From positions 434,001 to 498,000 of the forward strand of contig CANMVS010000002.1 in NCBI GenBank assembly GCA_947501445.1: a stretch of 64,000 bases of DNA, read 5' to 3'. The DNA is from an uncultured Rhizobiaceae group bacterium (GTDB lineage: Bacteria; Pseudomonadota; Alphaproteobacteria; Rhizobiales; Rhizobiaceae). Shown here piece after piece: positions 20,037-28,708 of this stretch (the first letter of the stretch is position 1; the number at the start of each line of letters is the position of its first letter). The position numbers and the translations under genes were made by a program. A model generated the notes under the pieces. It did no database searches and was not told where the DNA came from. It saw only the letters and a list, made by a program, of their open reading frames with translations.

Positions 20037-21509
20037 TTGGTTTCAACACTCTCGCGACTATCGGACGAGGCTCTTATTACGCTGGACAATTTGTCCGATC
20101 AGGCCAGTGCACTGATACGACCCAACATGCGTTTTGGTGTAACCGGCCTTTCCAGGGCCGGCAAAACAGTTTTCATAACAGCCCTTGTGCATAATCTGCT
20201 GCACGGTGGACGTCTGCCCCTTTTCAAAGCCCAGCACACCGGGCGCATCGCATCTGCGCGCCTGGAGCCACAGCCCGACGACGCCGTGCCGCGGTTTCAA
20301 TACGAAGATCACGTGCAGGCGCTGATAAGCGATCGCATATGGCCCCAATCGACCAGAGCAATTTCAGAACTGCGGCTGACGATCGAATACGAGTCGGCAA
20401 GCGTCTGGAACCGGATGCTCTCACGCGGGCAATTGTCGATCGACATTGTGGATTATCCCGGCGAATGGCTTCTTGATCTACCCCTGTTGAAACAGGATTT
20501 CCGTGAATTTTGCGCCAATGCACTCGAACTCGCACGCTCTCCGGCGCGATCGGATCTTTCCGATGCCTGGCTGCACAAAATTGGCAATCTAACGCCAACA
20601 CAGGATGCGGACGAAACGCTTGCGCGAGAAATTTCGGCCTCATTTGCCGATTATCTGAAAGCCTGCCGTTCAGATGAACGCGCGCTGTCCACATTGCCGC
20701 CGGGGCGTTTTTTGATGCCCGGAGACCTGGAAGGTTCTCCGGCATTGACCTTTTCACCACTGGCAGAAATACCGCAAGGCACAGCGCCAAACGGCTCTAT
20801 GTGGGCTATGATGGAGCGGCGATATGAGGCTTACAAGTCACTGGTTGTAAAACCTTTCTTTCGCGATCATTTTGCCCGGCTTGATCGGCAGATTATCCTG
20901 ATTGATGCCATGCAGGCGATGAATGCCGGACCGGAAGCGGTCGAAGATCTGGAGCGGGCGCTGGTTGACATCCTGTCGTGTTTTCGCCCTGGCAGAAGCA
21001 ATATGTTTTCGTCAATTCTGTCGAGGCGCATAGATCGGGTTTTGATCGGTGCAACCAAAGCCGACCATCTGCATCATGAAAGCCATGACAGGCTGGAAGC
21101 CATTGTCACCCGTCTGGTCGACCGGGCAACGAAAAAGGCAGGCTATGCCAGAACCGAAGTTGAAGTACTGGCGATGGCCGCGATACGGGCGACCCGGGAA
21201 GGCAGTACCAAACAGGGCAAGGAAAAACTGCCCCTCATCATTGGAACCCCTATGAAGGGGGAAAAGATTGAAGGCGTAACCTTCGATGGCAAGCAGCAGA
21301 CCGGCATTTTTCCCGGTGACCTGCCGTCAAATGCGGATGCCTTTTTCAATGAACTCAAAACGCAAAAAGAGGCAAGTTATCCTCCTTTGAACTTTGTGCG
21401 GTTTCGCCCACCCACACTGGAGAAAACTGCGGAAGGTGTGACACTTTCCCTGCCGCATATAAGGCTTGATCGGGCATTTGAGTTCCTGTTTGGAGATTGG
21501 CTCGCATGA
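20037..21509 (+). CDS. ycjX: YcjX-family P-loop protein
   Basis: 490 residues from TTG at 20037, preceded by AGAGG 6 nt upstream; no ATG fits before the conserved N-terminus. YcjX/DUF463 family, predicted GTPase-like protein. The P-loop is GLSRAGKTVFITALVHNLL (about residues 36-54), followed by DIVDYPGEWLLDLPLL (Walker B-like) and IGATKADHLHHESH (T/NKxD-like base recognition). In enterobacteria it is linked to envelope stress with ycjF. ycjF starts 4 bp before its stop, so the two are translationally coupled. Confidence 0.93.
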   Translation: MVSTLSRLSDEALITLDNLSDQASALIRPNMRFGVTGLSRAGKTVFITALVHNLLHGGRLPLFKAQHTGRIASARLEPQPDDAVPRFQYEDHVQALISDRIWPQSTRAISELRLTIEYESASVWNRMLSRGQLSIDIVDYPGEWLLDLPLLKQDFREFCANALELARSPARSDLSDAWLHKIGNLTPTQDADETLAREISASFADYLKACRSDERALSTLPPGRFLMPGDLEGSPALTFSPLAEIPQGTAPNGSMWAMMERRYEAYKSLVVKPFFRDHFARLDRQIILIDAMQAMNAGPEAVEDLERALVDILSCFRPGRSNMFSSILSRRIDRVLIGATKADHLHHESHDRLEAIVTRLVDRATKKAGYARTEVEVLAMAAIRATREGSTKQGKEKLPLIIGTPMKGEKIEGVTFDGKQQTGIFPGDLPSNADAFFNELKTQKEASYPPLNFVRFRPPTLEKTAEGVTLSLPHIRLDRAFEFLFGDWLA

Positions 21510-22615
21510 ACAAGAAAGCGCGCAAACCAGCCGCATTCAACATCACGAACCCGGTAGACGGCGACGATGACAAGGCACAGACAACAAAGGTACAGGAAAA
21601 ACGTACTCCCATCGCAGTCACCGATGATATCGAATTTTCAGCGCAGGCCGATGATCCGTTTTCCGCTGAGACAACCGCAGCTCAACCAAGTGCTGAAGAC
21701 ATTGCCCTGGCGGAAAAACTGACACCGCCACCTGCTCAAAAGTCAAAATCGACGCTGTCGCTGGGCAAGATTGCTGCAGGTGCATTCGGGCTGCTGCTGT
21801 CGCTGGCATTCGCCCTTTGGCTGGACGGACTGATCACCTCATTTTTTGCCCGATCCGAATGGCTTGGCTGGGCGGCAACCGGCCTTTCTGCGATCGCAAT
21901 TGGTGCCTTGGCAGGGCTGATTATTCGCGAAGCACGCGCCCTCGCCCGGCTTAAATCGGTCCATGCAATGCGCGAGGCAGCAGCGCAGGCAAGAGCCGAG
22001 AAAAACCCCGCCAAGGCAAGGCTGGTGCTGGCAAAACTCATCCGCATGTTTTCCCATGATCCGCAAACAGCACGACCACGAGCCCAATTAAAGCAATTGG
22101 ATGGAGAGATTATTGACGGGCCTCACCTGATGGAACTGGCAGAAGTGGAGCTCATGGCCGCTCTGGACAAACAGGCGCGCGAATTGATTTTAAACGCGTC
22201 CAAAAGGGTCTCTGTCGTGACTGCGCTTAGCCCGCGTGCATTGGTTGATATTGGTTATGTACTCTATGAAGCCATGCGCCTCATACGTAATCTGGCAAGG
22301 CTTTATGGTGGACGCCCCGGATCGCTTGGTGCCCTGCGTCTGGCGCGGGACGTGGTTGGCCACCTTGCGGTGACCGGTTCGATTTCCCTTGGAGATGGCG
22401 TCATTCAACAATTGCTTGGGCATGGATTGGCATCAAAACTGTCAGCGCGGCTGGGTGAAGGTGTCATCAATGGCATGATGACAGCGCGGGTTGGTATTGC
22501 AGCGATGGACCTGTGCCGCCCGCTCCCTTTCGCGGCACTCAAACGCCCGGGACTCGGTGAATTCGTTGGCGATCTGACCCGTCAGGCAACCGGATCGAAA
22601 AACAAACAGACCTGA
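21506..22615 (+). CDS. YcjF-like membrane protein (DUF697)
   Basis: 369 residues from ATG at 21506, overlapping the ycjX stop in ATGA. A charged, disordered N-terminus (about 80 residues) is followed by two membrane segments (KIAAGAFGLLLSLAFALWL and GWAATGLSAIAIGALAGLI). The C-terminal domain fits DUF697: VSVVTALSPRALVDIGYVLYEAMRLIRNLARLYGGRPG. It is paired with ycjX as in many proteobacteria. Its function is unknown; the pair is often cited as inner-membrane stress proteins. Confidence 0.9.
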   Translation: MNKKARKPAAFNITNPVDGDDDKAQTTKVQEKRTPIAVTDDIEFSAQADDPFSAETTAAQPSAEDIALAEKLTPPPAQKSKSTLSLGKIAAGAFGLLLSLAFALWLDGLITSFFARSEWLGWAATGLSAIAIGALAGLIIREARALARLKSVHAMREAAAQARAEKNPAKARLVLAKLIRMFSHDPQTARPRAQLKQLDGEIIDGPHLMELAEVELMAALDKQARELILNASKRVSVVTALSPRALVDIGYVLYEAMRLIRNLARLYGGRPGSLGALRLARDVVGHLAVTGSISLGDGVIQQLLGHGLASKLSARLGEGVINGMMTARVGIAAMDLCRPLPFAALKRPGLGEFVGDLTRQATGSKNKQT

Positions 22616-22777
22616 CAATACCCCCGATAAAACATCAACAACAGATGCAGGGCCGGCAGCAATCCTGTCCGTGTAATCAATGCCTTGCACTGTCTGTATC
22701 TCCCCGCACTATATCGCCGCAAAGCACTGATTGCCTATCTAACATGTTACATTGACAATCAACACGCAGTCAGTATC

Positions 22778-23695
22778 ATGGCGCTCGAACTCGGACAGGC
22801 ATTTTGTGTCTGCGAAGCGGAGGCCACCATCGCAAATATTGGTATCTCGACTGCACTGCTTACCCCGTTTCAAGGGGATGGAAGTTTGAATTTGCCGCTT
22901 TTGTGCGAGCACGCCAATGGCACGCTTCGGGGTGGCGCAAATGGGGTAACGCTGTTTGGAACCACCGGCGAAGGTGCTTCTGTCGGCCTGAACGAACGCC
23001 CCGCAGCGATCTCTGCCATGATCGACAGTGGTATCCCGGCCGACAAGATGATCCTTGGTGTGGGCGGGTCCGCGATTTCGGATGTGGTTACGCAGATCCA
23101 ACAGGGGCTCCAGCTTGGCGTAACAATATTCCTGCTCTTGCCACCCTATTATTTCAAGGATCTGAACGATGCGGGGCTGTTCGAATGGTATTCGCGCTTG
23201 TTTGAAGCAACAGATCAACGTGCGAAGTTTATCCTCTATCACATCCCGCAAGTGACACAGGTTCCCCTATCCCTCGAGCTTGTCAAACGGTTACGCGCGA
23301 CTTTCCCTGAACGTGTTCTCGCGATCAAGGACAGTGCGGGACAGTGGGACAATACGCTGGCCCTGTTGGATAGCGGCATAATTCCGGTGCTGGTCGGAGA
23401 CGAGCGACTATTGCACAAGGCTGCCTCCCGCGGCGCGGCAGGGTCCATATGTGGCATGGCGAATTTTCACCCCGGACGCCTGCGCACAATATTCGACACC
23501 CAAACCGAGGATGTCGCACTTAGCGAAGAGGTCGATGTAATTGTTTCTGTCCCCATTATTCCCGCGTTGAAACAATTCATGGCAGCCCGGACCGGAAATC
23601 CGGGCTGGTCCAATTTGCGTGCGCCATTGCAGGCTCTTCAAGGGGCGGACAGATCGGTAATTGCTGCACATTTTTCCCGGGATAAGGTCGCATGA
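22778..23695 (+). CDS. DapA/NanA-family lyase (class I aldolase)
   Basis: 305 residues from ATG at 22778; the frame is open back to 22685. The conserved N-terminus is GISTALLTPFQGDGSLNLPLL, so the true start may lie later. The TIM-barrel family of dihydrodipicolinate synthase and N-acetylneuraminate lyase is clear: LFGTTGEGAS, YHIPQVTQVPL (catalytic Tyr), and LAIKDSAG with the Schiff-base Lys. The link to a TRAP transporter and a GntR regulator suggests degradation of an imported acid sugar or amino acid, not lysine synthesis. A TAACATGTTA palindrome at 22740-22749 may be an operator. Confidence 0.85.
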   Translation: MALELGQAFCVCEAEATIANIGISTALLTPFQGDGSLNLPLLCEHANGTLRGGANGVTLFGTTGEGASVGLNERPAAISAMIDSGIPADKMILGVGGSAISDVVTQIQQGLQLGVTIFLLLPPYYFKDLNDAGLFEWYSRLFEATDQRAKFILYHIPQVTQVPLSLELVKRLRATFPERVLAIKDSAGQWDNTLALLDSGIIPVLVGDERLLHKAASRGAAGSICGMANFHPGRLRTIFDTQTEDVALSEEVDVIVSVPIIPALKQFMAARTGNPGWSNLRAPLQALQGADRSVIAAHFSRDKVA

Positions 23696-24348
23696 CCAAC
23701 TCAAACGCACTTCGCCAGCGCGATCACGCCTATTCCAACTTCACGGAAAAGCTGCTGGCACGGGACATCAGACCCGGACAGATTGTATCGCAGCGAGAGT
23801 TGGTGGAACTCACAGGAATGCCTCTGGGGGCGATACGCGAGATGATCCCGCGTCTTGAAGCCGACGGGCTGATCAAAACCGTTCCCAAACGCGGCCTTCA
23901 GATCCTGTCAATTGATCTCGACCTTGTGCGCAATGCGTTCCAGTTGCGCGCCATCATTGAAGGCGAAGCGATCCGGGAGTTTTGCAAAAGCGCCACAACA
24001 GATGAGATCGACCATCTCGCAACACAGCATCGCAACATCCGCGACGGCGCTCTTGCTAAGGTAACGCCGGATCTGCTTCAGACCGCGCAGCAAATCGATT
24101 GGGCTTTCCACGACCGGATTATCGACGCAATGGGAAATTCGATCATTTCGGATATCCACCGCGTCAATGCGATAAAGATCCGGCTCATCCGCAACTCTGA
24201 CACACGGATGCTTCCAGAGCTTGTGGTGCCGGTTCTGACCGAGCATCTCGCCGTCTTCGACGCCTTGAAAGCACGCGACAGCGAAGGTGCTGTTTTGGCA
24301 ATTCACGCACATATCAACAGCGCCAAGAAACGAGCGTTAGGCATGTGA
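23692..24348 (+). CDS. GntR-family regulator (FadR/FCD type)
   Basis: 218 residues. The start ATG overlaps the stop of the lyase gene (ATGA). The N-terminal winged helix (about residues 20-75: RPGQIVSQRELVELTGMPLG, IPRLEADGLIKTVPKRGLQIL) is followed by an all-helical FCD ligand-binding domain (FQLRAIIEGEAIREF, DWAFHDRIIDAMGN). Its likely role is substrate-responsive control of this lyase-TRAP unit, probably as a repressor; that is inference from position. Confidence 0.9.
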   Translation: MTNSNALRQRDHAYSNFTEKLLARDIRPGQIVSQRELVELTGMPLGAIREMIPRLEADGLIKTVPKRGLQILSIDLDLVRNAFQLRAIIEGEAIREFCKSATTDEIDHLATQHRNIRDGALAKVTPDLLQTAQQIDWAFHDRIIDAMGNSIISDIHRVNAIKIRLIRNSDTRMLPELVVPVLTEHLAVFDALKARDSEGAVLAIHAHINSAKKRALGM

Positions 24349-24421
24349 AGCAAATTCGTGGGGCGTATGCCTCGCGGTAAATCTGCGGAACGGACCCCGC
24401 AATCACGGAGGAGGAACTCGA

Positions 24422-25417
24422 ATGAAAATGAATTTCACACGACGCACATTGATGGCATTGACAGTGGTCGCAATTGCTGCCCCTGTTTACGCCGCCGACA
24501 AGGTCAACCTGCGCCTGTCCACACCAGCTTCGGAAACAGATCAGCGCTCGGTTGCGCTTGCTGAGGTATTTGCGCCGGCCGTGGCTGAATTTGCCACCTA
24601 TGAGCCCCATTACAATGGCTCGCTGATCGCACAAAACTCCGAACTGGAAGCCATTGCTTCCGGCGATCTTGAAATGTCAATCACCTCGGCTCAGGAGCTG
24701 GCACAATTCTTCCCTGAATTCTCGATTTTTGCGACCGGTTACGTGCATCAAAATGCGGCCCACCAGGTCGATGTTTTCAACGACCCGTTGATGGAACCGT
24801 TCAAACAGAAGGTTGAGGATGAACTTGGAGTCAAACTGCTTGCCGTGATGTATCTGGGGCAGCGCCATGTGAACCTGCGTCAGACCAAGGACGAATTGGC
24901 GGTGATGACCCCGGAAGATCTGGCGGGTATCAACCTGCGAATGCCGGGCACTGATGCATGGCAATTCCTTGGCAAGGCGCTTGGGGCAAACCCCACGCCA
25001 ATGGCATTTACCGAGGTTTACACGGCACTTCAGACCGGTTCAGTAGATGGTCAGGACAATCCACTGCCCACCGTTGTGGACGCAAAGTTCTATGAGGTTA
25101 CAAACCAGATCGCATTGACCTCACATCTGGTGGACCTGAACTATGTCGCCTTTTCCAAATCCGTGTGGGATGGCTTGAGCGCTGACCAGCAGGCCGCAGT
25201 CAAGGCCGCCGCAGAGGCAGCCGCAGAAAGCGGACGTCAAAAACAGCTCGAGAAAGAAGAAAGCCTGGTCGCCTTCCTCAAGGAACAGGGGATGGAAATC
25301 TACAAACCGGATCTGAATGCCTTCCGCAAGCATGTGCAGGGTCAATATGCCGGTTCCGAACTTGCGGCAAGCTGGCCCGAAGGAGTGCTGGACAGGATCA
25401 ACGCGCTCGGCAACTAG
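24422..25417 (+). CDS. TRAP transporter solute-binding protein (DctP)
   Basis: 331 residues. Signal peptide MKMNFTRRTLMALTVVAIAAPVYA, so the protein is periplasmic. DctP family: KVNLRLSTPASETDQR, YLGQRHVNLR, GINLRMPGTDAWQFL with the conserved substrate-binding Arg, FTEVYTALQTGSVDGQDNPL. The family binds carboxylate-bearing substrates such as C4-dicarboxylates, keto acids and sialic acids; which one cannot be told. Strong GGAGGAGG lies 5-12 nt before the ATG. A hairpin follows that could favour its higher expression over the membrane genes. Confidence 0.93.
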   Translation: MKMNFTRRTLMALTVVAIAAPVYAADKVNLRLSTPASETDQRSVALAEVFAPAVAEFATYEPHYNGSLIAQNSELEAIASGDLEMSITSAQELAQFFPEFSIFATGYVHQNAAHQVDVFNDPLMEPFKQKVEDELGVKLLAVMYLGQRHVNLRQTKDELAVMTPEDLAGINLRMPGTDAWQFLGKALGANPTPMAFTEVYTALQTGSVDGQDNPLPTVVDAKFYEVTNQIALTSHLVDLNYVAFSKSVWDGLSADQQAAVKAAAEAAAESGRQKQLEKEESLVAFLKEQGMEIYKPDLNAFRKHVQGQYAGSELAASWPEGVLDRINALGN

Positions 25418-25428
25418 CGCTTTGGCAC

Positions 25429-25454
25429 GAAGGGACAGGGTGACCTGTCCCTTC
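25429..25454 (+). terminator. Intercistronic hairpin, likely attenuator
   Basis: Perfect 11-bp stem GAAGGGACAGG (25429-25439)/CCTGTCCCTTC (25444-25454) with loop GTGA and a short T-run. It lies 12 bp after the dctP stop, inside the TRAP operon. It probably ends part of the transcripts or protects the dctP message, leaving less for dctQM. Confidence 0.8.
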
Positions 25455-25510
25455 TTTGACGCTTCGGCGGGCTGCCACTATCGTGCGATTTTGTGCATTT
25501 GGAAAACTCC

Positions 25511-26074
25511 ATGAAGAAAATACAGGCTGGCCTGGGCCACATCGCCCAGGCTGTTGCTGCCGCGATGATGGCCGCCATGTTCCTGACATTCATCCTGCAG
25601 ATCATCGTGCGATACTCCGCGCGGGTTGAATGGCTGCCTGATCGGTTTCCCTTTCTTGAACCAACATTATACGGCTGGACGCTGGAGTTTTGCCTGCTGC
25701 TTTGGGTGTGGCTGGTATTCTGGGGCAATGCCTTTGTGGTCAGAGACCGCGATCACGTGACATTTGATATCCTGTTTCATGCCGTACGCCCCGCGGTGCG
25801 CCGTTGGTTTATCATTATCTCGGGGCTCGCAATCTGCATAAGCTTCGTTCTGTCCATCGAACCCACCTGGACGAAATTCTTTATCCTTCGAATCAAGAAA
25901 ACCGCGACCCTTTCGGCCGTATTCGGTGACTGGATCCGAATGCGGGACATCTATTCAATCTACATCGTATTCCTCGTTGCGGTGGCCCTGCGTTATGCCT
26001 GGGCTGTCTATAGGGCGGTCCGTTTTGGGGTAGAAGAGCCCACCACTGATACGGACGGGAACACTGCGAAATGA
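25511..26074 (+). CDS. TRAP transporter small permease (DctQ)
   Basis: 187 residues from ATG at 25511; a GTG at 25493 would add six residues. Four membrane segments are visible: AVAAAMMAAMFLTFILQII, LEFCLLLWVWLVFWGNAFVV, WFIIISGLAICISFVLSI and IYSIYIVFLVAVALRYAWAVY. It is typical of the DctQ subunit of TRAP transporters, which pairs with DctM in the inner membrane. It overlaps dctM by 4 bp. Confidence 0.88.
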   Translation: MKKIQAGLGHIAQAVAAAMMAAMFLTFILQIIVRYSARVEWLPDRFPFLEPTLYGWTLEFCLLLWVWLVFWGNAFVVRDRDHVTFDILFHAVRPAVRRWFIIISGLAICISFVLSIEPTWTKFFILRIKKTATLSAVFGDWIRMRDIYSIYIVFLVAVALRYAWAVYRAVRFGVEEPTTDTDGNTAK

Positions 26075-27366
26075 GCTTCGAATTTCTCGCTTGTATCGTC
26101 ACGCTGTTCTTTCTGGCCGGGATCGGCACGCCGATTGCCTATTCGATCATAGTGGCTTCAATTGTCTACATTTTCGCTGCCGGGCAAGGCATTGGCATTG
26201 TTGGCAAAGTTCTGATGGATGGGCTCTACCAAAGTTTCATTCTGCTGGCAGTACCGCTATTCATTGTTGCAGCTAACATCATGAACGCTGGCACAATCAG
26301 TGACCGGCTGCTTGGTTTTTGCGTCGCTCTGGTCGGTCGGTTTCGTGGCGGGCTGGGACATGTCAATGTCGTCGCTTCTCTGATCTTTTCCGGAATGTCC
26401 GGCTCGGCGGTGGCCGATGCGGCGGGCATCGGCAAAATCATCATTGAGATGATGACCAAAAGCGGCCATTACACCCGTGGTTACGCGGCGGCGATCACAG
26501 CTGCATCAGCCACGATCGGGCCCATTATACCGCCCTCGATTCCCATGGTGCTCTATGCGCTGGTGTCCAACACGTCCATTGGTTACCTCTTTTTGGGCGG
26601 GATTATCCCCGGCTTGCTGATGGGCGCGGTTCTCATGGCGATGAACACGGCCTTGTCCCATCGCCGGGGGTTTGCACTGGAAACCCCTGTGCCTCTGTCA
26701 CAACTACCCCGACGCACAGCCAACGCGTTTCCTGCTCTGCTGATGCCGGCAATCCTGCTGTACGGTATCTATGGCGGTGTAACGACACCGACAGAAGCCG
26801 CAGCAGTCGCTGCCTTTTACGCACTGGTGCTCGCGGCCCTGTTTTATCGCGCGCTCAGCATTCGTGCCCTCTACGGTATCCTGGTGGAAAGCGCGCGCTC
26901 ATCGGCGGCGGTTGGCCTGGTCATCGGTGGAGCCCTGATACTGAACTATGTTGTTGCATCGGAAAATATCCCCGGCATTTTGGCACAGCAACTGGTCGGT
27001 CTGGATGTCGACCCGCTGGTATTCCTACTCGGGATCAACCTGCTGCTGCTGCTTTTGGGCTGCGTGCTTGATGCAACGACCATCATCCTTGTGATCATTC
27101 CGTTGTTCCTGCCGACCTGCCGTGATCTTGGCATTGATCTGGTTCATTTCGGCGTCGTTGCCGTTGTCAACTGCATGATCGGCCTGATCACGCCCCCCTA
27201 CGGCATACTGCTGTTTGTGCTGAACGCGGTAACCGGTATTCCGTTGTCAGAAATCATCCGCGAGATATGGCCATTCCTGCTCACGCTTCTTGTAGCCCTG
27301 TTGGGACTGGTGCTGTGGCCGGGTCTGGTTCTGTGGCTCCCGCATCTCTTTGGATACGCTGGCTAG
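26071..27366 (+). CDS. TRAP transporter large permease (DctM)
   Basis: 431 residues with about 12 membrane segments. It is the ion-coupled substrate channel of the TRAP system. DctM features: LIFSGMSGSAVADAAGIGKIIIEMM, ASATIGPIIPPSIPMVLYALV, YGGVTTPTEAAAVAAFYALV and GLITPPYGILLFV. The start overlaps the dctQ stop (ATGA). It is the last gene of the unit that starts with the lyase at 22778; no clear terminator follows before the convergent ArsR gene. Confidence 0.95.
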   Translation: MSFEFLACIVTLFFLAGIGTPIAYSIIVASIVYIFAAGQGIGIVGKVLMDGLYQSFILLAVPLFIVAANIMNAGTISDRLLGFCVALVGRFRGGLGHVNVVASLIFSGMSGSAVADAAGIGKIIIEMMTKSGHYTRGYAAAITAASATIGPIIPPSIPMVLYALVSNTSIGYLFLGGIIPGLLMGAVLMAMNTALSHRRGFALETPVPLSQLPRRTANAFPALLMPAILLYGIYGGVTTPTEAAAVAAFYALVLAALFYRALSIRALYGILVESARSSAAVGLVIGGALILNYVVASENIPGILAQQLVGLDVDPLVFLLGINLLLLLLGCVLDATTIILVIIPLFLPTCRDLGIDLVHFGVVAVVNCMIGLITPPYGILLFVLNAVTGIPLSEIIREIWPFLLTLLVALLGLVLWPGLVLWLPHLFGYAG

Positions 27367-27442
27367 CCATCGCTCTGTTGGAGCAGCATTTGACACGGGA
27401 TCAAGGTTCAATGCGCCGGTGTCAGCGCAGCACTTTATAGTA

Positions 27443-27745
27443 TCAACTTTGAGAAACCTGGACGCCAACACAGCATTCCAGAGTCAGGAAATCCACCAGC
27501 TTTGCCATCGAATCATAGTTGGCATAATTTCTGATTTCACGACCACTGCGCATCTGACGCACCAGGCCGACATCCACCAGCGCTGAGAGATGATGAGCCA
27601 GGGTGGAAGGCGGTATGACGAGGTGCTGACCTATTTCCCCCACATTCAACCCGCTATCCCCTGCTCTTACCAGCAACCGATAAACAGACAATCTTGCCTC
27701 ATGCCCGAGTGCGGAAAGGGATTTTGCTGCGGTGATTTCATCCAT
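27443..27745 (-). CDS. ArsR-family regulator
   Basis: 100 residues, winged helix-turn-helix across most of the protein: SLSALGHEARLSVYRLLVRAG, LNVGEIGQHLVIPPSTLAHHL and LVRQMRSGREIRNYANY. Two adjacent cysteines near the C-terminus (ECCVG) could bind metal or a thiol reagent, though an ArsR metal motif CxCxxC is absent. No efflux gene is adjacent. An inverted repeat TGAAGT (27777-27782)/ACTTCA (27794-27799) lies 32-54 bp upstream and could be its own operator. Confidence 0.87.
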   Translation of the reverse strand: MDEITAAKSLSALGHEARLSVYRLLVRAGDSGLNVGEIGQHLVIPPSTLAHHLSALVDVGLVRQMRSGREIRNYANYDSMAKLVDFLTLECCVGVQVSQS

Positions 27746-27914
27746 GCACCCAACATAATGCGCCTACGGGTAATTTTGAAGTCACCTCAGGCAACTTCAC
27801 CCTGGTATTATCTTTTGAAGATCAAAAATGCGTTATAGTGTGCAAAATATGCATGGTTTGAATGAGATTCGTATATTTTTCTGCTTCTGTTACAATCCGT
27901 GAATTCATTTCAAT

Positions 27915-27943
27915 ACACCATTAACCATTCCGGTTAATGGTGT
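27915..27943. promoter_or_regulatory. Perfect inverted repeat upstream of a small exported protein
   Basis: 12-bp arms ACACCATTAACC (27915-27926) and GGTTAATGGTGT (27932-27943) around a 5-nt centre. There is no T-run, so it does not look like an intrinsic terminator. It lies 31-59 bp before the ATG at 27974. It contains TTAACCAT, a known CtrA half-site sequence, and could be an operator for CtrA or another dimeric regulator. Confidence 0.5.
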
Positions 27944-27973
27944 CGCAGCATCACAACTGGCCCGGGCTAGACC

Positions 27974-28498
27974 ATGATTTTTCGAATTCTGCTATCTGTC
28001 ACTGTTCTTTTTGCCTCGGCAATGACGACGCCAACGTGGGCTGGATCGAAGGACCATGTGTTTTTCAAGTCTGTAAAGGGCACCTGGCGTGGTCCGGGGG
28101 AAATTGTTGCGGGAAAATACAAGGGCACCAAATTTGTCTGTAACCTGAAAGGTGCACCCAAAGCAGAACAAAAATTGGGTATCGCGCTGGATGGCACGTG
28201 TCGCGTCGGAATTTTCTCGCAAAAGATGTCCGCAATCATAAATCACAGCCGCGGCAAATATTCCGGGAAATTTCTGGATGGTGCAGCCGGCGAAGGTCTG
28301 GATATCACGTCCGGCCGGGTCAAGGGCAACAAGATAGTTGTTGGCATCAACCGCAAGAAGTTAAATGGTGCGATGGTTGCCCATTTGCAGGAACCCAATA
28401 AGTTGAATATCACCATTTCGGTCAAGGTTCAGGATCAACTGGTACCAGTCATTGGCATGACTCTGGCGCGCGACCAGAAGGTTGGCTCTGCCCGATAG
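27974..28498 (+). CDS. Small exported protein of unknown function
   Basis: 174 residues. A signal peptide is present (MIFRILLSVTVLFASAMTTPTWAG), so the mature part of about 150 residues is probably periplasmic. It is basic, with short beta-prone stretches (VKGTWRGPGEIVAGKYKGTKFVC, KYSGKFLDGAAGEGLDITSGRVKG). Two cysteines (KFVCNL and GTCRVG) could form a disulphide. I recall similar proteins in Hyphomicrobiales but no named function. The TAG stop codon is the first three bases of a two-hairpin repeat. Confidence 0.8.
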   Translation: MIFRILLSVTVLFASAMTTPTWAGSKDHVFFKSVKGTWRGPGEIVAGKYKGTKFVCNLKGAPKAEQKLGIALDGTCRVGIFSQKMSAIINHSRGKYSGKFLDGAAGEGLDITSGRVKGNKIVVGINRKKLNGAMVAHLQEPNKLNITISVKVQDQLVPVIGMTLARDQKVGSAR

Positions 28499-28600
28499 AG
28501 CAATTCAGGTTTTGACGGAATCGGCAAAACCTGAACGCATCATCAAAAATTAAAGGCCGATACCCTTGTTCCGTTTCTGACAAAACGTGAAGCGGTCCAA
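28497..28600 (+). repeat. Two-hairpin intergenic repeat, copy 3
   Basis: Best-preserved copy. First hairpin: TTCAGGTTTTG (28504-28514)/CAAAACCTGAA (28525-28535), 10-nt loop. Second hairpin: CCGTTTC (28571-28577)/GAAGCGG (28589-28595), with one G-T pair. Between them lies AAAGGCCGATACCCTTGT. It shares its whole length with copies at 10889, 46080, 49506 and 60292. Confidence 0.9.
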
Positions 28601-28708
28601 ATCCGGCGACCCAGCGAACAAAGATGTATTGACTAAAGTTGTTGGCCACCAGTCCTTCGGCATTCCGCTTTAATATGGGACGTCGTCCGGCTGTTGTTAT
28701 CACTTTTA

